A stretch of DNA of 64,000 nucleotides from Candidatus Poribacteria bacterium (GTDB lineage: Bacteria; Poribacteria; WGA-4E; WGA-3G): assembly GCA_028818705.1 (NCBI GenBank), contig JAPPNJ010000158.1, positions 1 through 64,000 on the forward strand, given 5' to 3'. Position numbers and translations under genes: made by a program. Numbering within the stretch: position 1 is the first letter of the stretch; each line of letters starts with the position of its first letter. Below the pieces are notes generated by a model. The model was given only the letters and a program-made list of their open reading frames with translations, had not been told where the DNA came from and ran no database searches. Positions 59,565 to 64,000 of this stretch are shown here, piece by piece.

Positions 59565-62500
59565 AAAAAAGTTCAAACTGCACATCCGTGGTGGTGTGCA
59601 GGTACTTTACCAATATAGCATCCTTATCTTCGATATAAAGCCATCCGGATTCAACATCTTCAAGGTTTTGCGCGGCTGGGATCTCAGTTTCTGCGTGTTT
59701 ACTCAGTTCATTTACCTGTTCAGAGGCATCAGGGGTTGAGTCGTCATCCACGGGTGCTGCGAACTGGTATCTTGCGCGAAGGGTTTGTGGAGCACGTCCA
59801 TAACCAACAATAATGGAATAACTTGCCTCGTTTTCAGCGTAGCTGAGCTGCCAGTTTAGTTGACCGGTATCGATTAGGGTAAAGGCGTCTACCTTTGCGC
59901 CTGAGCTAAGATGGACATCACCTGCGATAGCCGTTTTGATCCCCGGATCAAGCCCTCGGAGCGTATAGATGTTCATCATAATATCTTCAGGATTCAGGTG
60001 CGGTCCCCTACCTTCGGTGCAAAAACCGTAGAATCCGTCGGGATAGGTGCCTTTCAGTTCACCATCTTCCGACTGCTGATACATTGCGCTGACCGTAATG
60101 CCTTCAGCGATCTGGGTCCACCGTTCATCCTTGGTGTGCTGGTTGAGACGTTGTAGATAGTAGGCGAGAACTAATCCATTCCATTGAACAGGAACGCCGA
60201 ACCATGGGTGTGTATAGAAAGTTGTACCAAAAACGGGTATTGAAGCGAATTGCATGCCGGGCCGGTCTGGCAGATGCCAGTGATAGAGAAATGGCATTGC
60301 TGTTTCTGCCCAATACGCTGCGCGTTTAAGATATGCTTTTTCCGTTGTGAGTTGGTAAGCTTCAACGTAAGCGCCTATTGCCTGCGCGGCGGCGAGGACA
60401 TCCGGTTGATACATTGGACATTCCCATAGTTGTGCGCCGCGTGGCAGCGAAAATTGCTTTATGAATTCAAGAGCCTTCACCCCTGCCTCCCGCGATGTAT
60501 TGTTGCCAGTGATTCGCGCATGCTTGAGGAGTAGAAGTGCTGATTCAGCACAAGTGCCGAGTACCGCTTCGCCCTCCTTTCCAAGGGAGGCAGTTTTAGT
60601 GCTTGATGGATGCCATCGCCAGCTTCCATCGGATTCTTGCGTAGAGATACGCTGCTGCGCTTCTTCCTCCATATAGGTTAATGCGGCGTCTATGTTTCCG
60701 ATATAGAAAGGGAATTCCCATCTCAAAATGTGACAGGAGCCGCGAGCAGCCAGTCCTTGCTTGCCTGATTCGGTTATGGTGTTCTTAGCAATTTCCGCTG
60801 CCCGTTTTTTCACTTGTTCATCTTTTGTAGCGAGGTAATCGTACCAGAGTAAGGTTCCGAAGCCGGGTTCATTATGGGCTTCCCAATCCACACAGTGGCG
60901 AGATTTTCGGGTGTGTTCGTCCCATGTAGTGTGCATAAATCCGTGCCGTGAGAGTAGGAGTTCTTCTTCATCGCTTCGGGGCGGCTCAAGCGGTTCGGGA
61001 GTGCCGTAAGCATCAGTCCAGTGTGCTACGGCATCTAAAATAGAGGCGTTTCCGTTGATGATAATTTCGCTTTTGATGGATATCGGACGCGAAGGCGTCA
61101 ATGGATATGGGGTGGAAGCCTCTTTTTCATTTTCCTGGACCCATTCTGGCACAGTCGGTAGAAACAGTCCGAGTGCGTGATTTTTCTGGTGCTGATGCCA
61201 ATTGGGTGAAGCGAACATCGCCGAGAGCATTTGGTTTTCGCCATCCCAAGTATCAAGTGGATTCCAGATGATACCGACTACTGATTTCTGCATCTCTACT
61301 GCCATGACTGGGACCGTAATTTTATAGGGGTGTGGGACCAGGCGATTATTGAGGGGTGGAGCTGCGTCCCGCGTGCTTGAAGAGTGTTCGTCATTCTCCA
61401 AGAACTCGAGTCCAGGAAACAGTGCTGCAGTTTTCTTTTCCGGATTGCGTCCACATCCAGCGTAAAGCGTCGGACCGAGGAAAGAAAGCAGTGCTCTGTC
61501 TCCATCGGTTTGCAATTGATATTCCGTTTTAACTCGGTTCGCATCTTCGGTGAGGGTCCACTGCATCTCATAGTCCCATTTCACACCGTCAGCGTCCGTG
61601 TTTGTGCCGCTTAACCGAATAGTAGACTCGTTCTCGTTACCAGCAAGTTGGTATCCTGTTGGAACAAGTTGAAACGTTTGGCGGTTTTGTGCTGCATCAA
61701 GGTAGGTAACCTCGGAAAGTGCTGGACTGGTCGCCACTCGCTGGTAATTACCGCCTTTTGCGACAAAGAGTATGTAATATTCAAATCCGCGTTCAACAGC
61801 GTTCTGTTCGGCAGTAGTCGTCTGGGTGCTGCGAACAAAAACGATACGGAGTTGTTTGTTCCCCATCACAACGTTTCCATCTTGGGTATAGGCGTGTAGC
61901 TCTTTTACTACTTTGGTCGTGAGTTTGGGTTGTGCGGGGCGTACCGAGACGCTACCTTGAGCCGTCTGACGTTCTTCACCGGCTGCGGTTTGGCATTTAA
62001 GCGAGACTGAGAAAGAGACCACAGTCGGATGTGGAAGGCGGCGAGCTACCCAGAAGACAGTCCTTTCTTGACCTGGTTCAATTTCTTTGATCGTTTGCCG
62101 GGGTCTGCCACGTCTTAGTTTCATGCCATTGACAGCGATTCGGGCAGTATCCGCTTTGCCTAAAGGGCCGCTACCAGTGTTCCGAAGGATGCATTGTACC
62201 TCGAAATCTTCGCCGGCTGTAACGACAGCGGTTGTTGGTCCTACGCTCACAATTTCCAGTTTCGGTTGTGCAGCGTAAAGTGATATTTGGACGGGGCGTT
62301 CTTCTATACCCAGTGTTTCGATACAGATATCTGTTAGTGCCGAGGCTGCTGTCGAAACAGGCTGGTTGAACGTCAAGAAGTGCGTCCTTTCATCATCAAG
62401 GTGTACGATAGCGATACCACATCGGAGTTGCGGTTCAGCGTCTCTTTTCGCTTTCCGAAGCTTCTTCTCTTTAAGTTTGTATAACTGCGGTTTGCCCCAC

Positions 62501-63537
62501 AGTGCCCAAGCGTAGTTACTATTGCCTTGGACATTACATTCTGTCAAAAATGAGAGCGTAATCTCTTTACCGGCGTAACTTGTGAGGTTGATGCTTTCTT
62601 CCTGCCAGCAGCATTCAGTTGAGACTGATTCGAAGCGTCTTTCTGGCGCAGCGGATTCGTTTGTATTGGAAATTTCGATAGCGAACTTTACGCCTCCAGG
62701 TTGTCGCTCGGTATCGTCAAATGCGACACCATCCCTTAAACCGATGGAAAAGTGGAGTAAAAGTTTATCATTGCTATCAACATCGGGCAGTGAAATAGTA
62801 TAATCAATTTTTGCGACTTCTGTTGGTGTTGGATGTTCAAAGATTGCGGGTTTTGGGACACCGCCCGAAGAATCTGTGCTATTGGCAGAGGCTTGTTCTG
62901 CACCAGAGACAGTGCTGTGTTCAAACGTCTCTACGAAGTCGTAAATCTCCTCAATAATACCAAGGTTTATAGGTATTGTGAGGTCAGGAGTTTCTGGTTC
63001 TACTTCAGTATCATCGCTCTCTTCTGTTCCTTCTGATTTGATTTCCGTAACCCGTGCATTGTCCTCAGTTTCCTCTGTGGATAGGACAATCTCCACTGGC
63101 GATTCTGGCTCGTCTTCAGTATCCGAATTGTCAGCGGGCGCGAAATCAGTAACTTCGTCAGGAGAGGCATCACCTGTCCTCGATTCAGAGGGCGTGTTAT
63201 CCTCGTTTGCTCCAGTATTCTCATCTGTACGTGCAGGATCACTATCCGGCTGTATTTGGACACTCTGCTCTTCGGTGACAGGCGGAGCATCCGCTTCCAG
63301 GTGTGCTTCCTCAGGAGCAGGTGAGGCATTGTTTTCTTCGGTTTCCGTTTGTTCGGAAACCTCAGTATCGGCAGTAGATGACGCTGTGGCTTCAGCGTCA
63401 TCTAAGGAATTGTCATCAGTTGTGAATTCTAATTCCGTTTGAGGTTCGTCGCCATCTTGTGGATCGGTAGGTTGATTGTTTTTTTCCTCTGTTTTTCCGA
63501 TACATGTGGCTAAAAACTGTTGAAAGCCGGTGAGCAT
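59563..63537 (-). CDS. Large glycan-related protein with six-hairpin-like glycosidase region (1324 aa)
   Basis: 1324 residues. A Cys-containing N-terminal segment is followed by about 170 residues of acidic low-complexity sequence. A carbohydrate-binding-module-like beta domain follows (about 245-360: IFEHPTPTEVAKIDYTISLP, then YAWALWGKPQLYKL), then a CARDB-like domain (about 430-530: VVTAGEDFEVQCILRNTGSG). The C-terminal half has a six-hairpin-glycosidase-like stretch (WDEHTRKSRHCVDWEAHNEP, GTLLWYDYLATKDEQVKKRA, ALLLLKHARITGN, VEAYQLTTEKAYLKRAAYWAETA). It is probably a surface or periplasmic enzyme acting on polysaccharides; catalytic residues are not identified. A DUF2961 gene lies upstream, also carbohydrate-related. 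Confidence 0.6.
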   Translation of the reverse strand: MLTGFQQFLATCIGKTEEKNNQPTDPQDGDEPQTELEFTTDDNSLDDAEATASSTADTEVSEQTETEENNASPAPEEAHLEADAPPVTEEQSVQIQPDSDPARTDENTGANEDNTPSESRTGDASPDEVTDFAPADNSDTEDEPESPVEIVLSTEETEDNARVTEIKSEGTEESDDTEVEPETPDLTIPINLGIIEEIYDFVETFEHSTVSGAEQASANSTDSSGGVPKPAIFEHPTPTEVAKIDYTISLPDVDSNDKLLLHFSIGLRDGVAFDDTERQPGGVKFAIEISNTNESAAPERRFESVSTECCWQEESINLTSYAGKEITLSFLTECNVQGNSNYAWALWGKPQLYKLKEKKLRKAKRDAEPQLRCGIAIVHLDDERTHFLTFNQPVSTAASALTDICIETLGIEERPVQISLYAAQPKLEIVSVGPTTAVVTAGEDFEVQCILRNTGSGPLGKADTARIAVNGMKLRRGRPRQTIKEIEPGQERTVFWVARRLPHPTVVSFSVSLKCQTAAGEERQTAQGSVSVRPAQPKLTTKVVKELHAYTQDGNVVMGNKQLRIVFVRSTQTTTAEQNAVERGFEYYILFVAKGGNYQRVATSPALSEVTYLDAAQNRQTFQLVPTGYQLAGNENESTIRLSGTNTDADGVKWDYEMQWTLTEDANRVKTEYQLQTDGDRALLSFLGPTLYAGCGRNPEKKTAALFPGLEFLENDEHSSSTRDAAPPLNNRLVPHPYKITVPVMAVEMQKSVVGIIWNPLDTWDGENQMLSAMFASPNWHQHQKNHALGLFLPTVPEWVQENEKEASTPYPLTPSRPISIKSEIIINGNASILDAVAHWTDAYGTPEPLEPPRSDEEELLLSRHGFMHTTWDEHTRKSRHCVDWEAHNEPGFGTLLWYDYLATKDEQVKKRAAEIAKNTITESGKQGLAARGSCHILRWEFPFYIGNIDAALTYMEEEAQQRISTQESDGSWRWHPSSTKTASLGKEGEAVLGTCAESALLLLKHARITGNNTSREAGVKALEFIKQFSLPRGAQLWECPMYQPDVLAAAQAIGAYVEAYQLTTEKAYLKRAAYWAETAMPFLYHWHLPDRPGMQFASIPVFGTTFYTHPWFGVPVQWNGLVLAYYLQRLNQHTKDERWTQIAEGITVSAMYQQSEDGELKGTYPDGFYGFCTEGRGPHLNPEDIMMNIYTLRGLDPGIKTAIAGDVHLSSGAKVDAFTLIDTGQLNWQLSYAENEASYSIIVGYGRAPQTLRARYQFAAPVDDDSTPDASEQVNELSKHAETEIPAAQNLEDVESGWLYIEDKDAILVKYLHTTTDVQFELF

Positions 63538-63636
63538 TTTTTAATTATTCCTTGCGGTTCGGTGAGGTAGGTTGGGAATTTGATGTGCCTTTCCGTATGT
63601 CCGCCTTCCACTTCGTTTCAGGCTAAGTGCTTTGGC

Positions 63637-64000
63637 TTACAACCGGCTCCATTTCTGCTTCATCTGCTTCATCTCATCGTTGAGCACAATCTCTTCCGAA
63701 GGTGTTTGTGAGGCGGATTCCATCTGCCATGCGCCAGCTTCGTCCTTTAGTACTGGCTTGCGTTGTGCGACAGGTAAAATACCGAAGGGTGCATGCGGCT
63801 CAATTTGGTACCAGTACGCGACAGAGGACGTCTCATTGCTGAGGTGATTGCCGTGTCCGTGTTCTATTGTAACCCGAATTTCCTTCTCGAAACAGACAGG
63901 ATTTTCGAGGTGATAAACATAGGATGTCTGGTAGCCGCCTGTATTATTTTCGTGGATAGAAGAACCGTTATGTGCGAACGCATTTTCTTGCATTCCCCAG
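63637..64000 (-). CDS. DUF2961 protein, 3' part (cut by the window edge)
   Basis: The last 121 residues of a longer gene that continues past base 64000. The sequence WGMQENAFAHNGSSIHENNTGGYQ, then YHLENPVCFEKEIRVTIEHGHGN and SSVAYWYQIEPHAPFGILPVAQRKP, is the C-terminal half of DUF2961, a jelly-roll domain found in putative polysaccharide-degrading proteins. The last 25 residues are a helical tail. Its internal ATG at 63993 is not the true start. It is encoded just upstream of the large glycan-related gene on the same strand. Confidence 0.8.
   Translation of the reverse strand, partial: WGMQENAFAHNGSSIHENNTGGYQTSYVYHLENPVCFEKEIRVTIEHGHGNHLSNETSSVAYWYQIEPHAPFGILPVAQRKPVLKDEAGAWQMESASQTPSEEIVLNDEMKQMKQKWSRL

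Overview
The window looks like a piece of a Candidatus Poribacteria (or closely related uncultured, probably marine) genome. This is an inference from gene content: Gfo/Idh/MocA oxidoreductases, phytanoyl-CoA dioxygenase-like proteins, a LamG protein, an FlgD-like C-terminal sorting domain, DUF2961 and DUF5069 proteins, OPT/DUF6785-like membrane proteins, and spacers crowded with short palindromic repeats. There is no rRNA or tRNA gene and no CRISPR array that I can see. TGA is a normal stop codon here (for example the ATGA stop/start overlap at 36011-36014).

Region 1 (about 0.15-8.65 kb, minus strand) is a full haem-acquisition operon. Read in the direction of transcription it holds an IsdG-like haem-degrading monooxygenase, a PepSY membrane protein, a TonB-dependent receptor, a HmuY-like secreted protein, a 76-aa protein, a HmuY-like lipoprotein, and the HmuT-HmuU-HmuV ABC importer. 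A strong Fur box sits inside a perfect 47-bp palindrome (8541-8587) upstream of the monooxygenase.

Region 2 (8.8-20.5 kb, minus strand) is a second iron-linked block: a porin, an imelysin lipoprotein, a di-haem oxidoreductase, a small lipoprotein, a FecA-like TonB receptor and a DUF4856 lipoprotein. Fur-box-like sites lie before the porin, the small lipoprotein and the DUF4856 gene. A GT-C type membrane glycosyltransferase and an FAD-dependent amine-oxidase-like protein follow.

Region 3 (20.6-28.2 kb) is mixed: fatty acid desaturase, alpha-carbonic anhydrase, BNR-repeat protein, a truncated GNAT gene, a HAD hydrolase broken by an in-frame TGA, a PhyH-family dioxygenase, a protein with three tandem DUF5069 domains, and a cupin.

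Region 4 (28.6-40.8 kb, plus strand) has a cohesin/spondin/sorting-domain surface protein followed directly by a dockerin-bearing protein, two Gfo/Idh/MocA oxidoreductases, a MacB-type permease, an ABC-2 exporter (two permeases and an ATPase), a LamG protein and a GalU-like nucleotidyltransferase.

Region 5 (40.8-55.5 kb, minus strand) is the most novel-looking. A giant secreted/membrane protein of about 2450 aa joins LysM-like modules, a degenerate M28 peptidase domain and an FtsX/MacB permease. It is followed by a small membrane protein, an OPT-like transporter, a two-domain protein, a PqqD-like protein, a LolD/MacB-type ATPase, a SelA-like PLP enzyme and a UPF0173 hydrolase.

Region 6 (55.8-64 kb) has an XRE regulator, a zinc-type quinone oxidoreductase, a nucleotidyltransferase, a second PhyH protein, a DUF350 protein, a 1324-aa glycan-related protein and the 3' end of a DUF2961 gene cut by the window edge.

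Across the window, spacers carry an interspersed repeat built from TCAGTT-like words, often with smaller palindromes nested inside. Several short hairpin elements also occur within coding sequences, in frame near signal peptides. One repeat copy supplies the translation start of the GalU-like gene.
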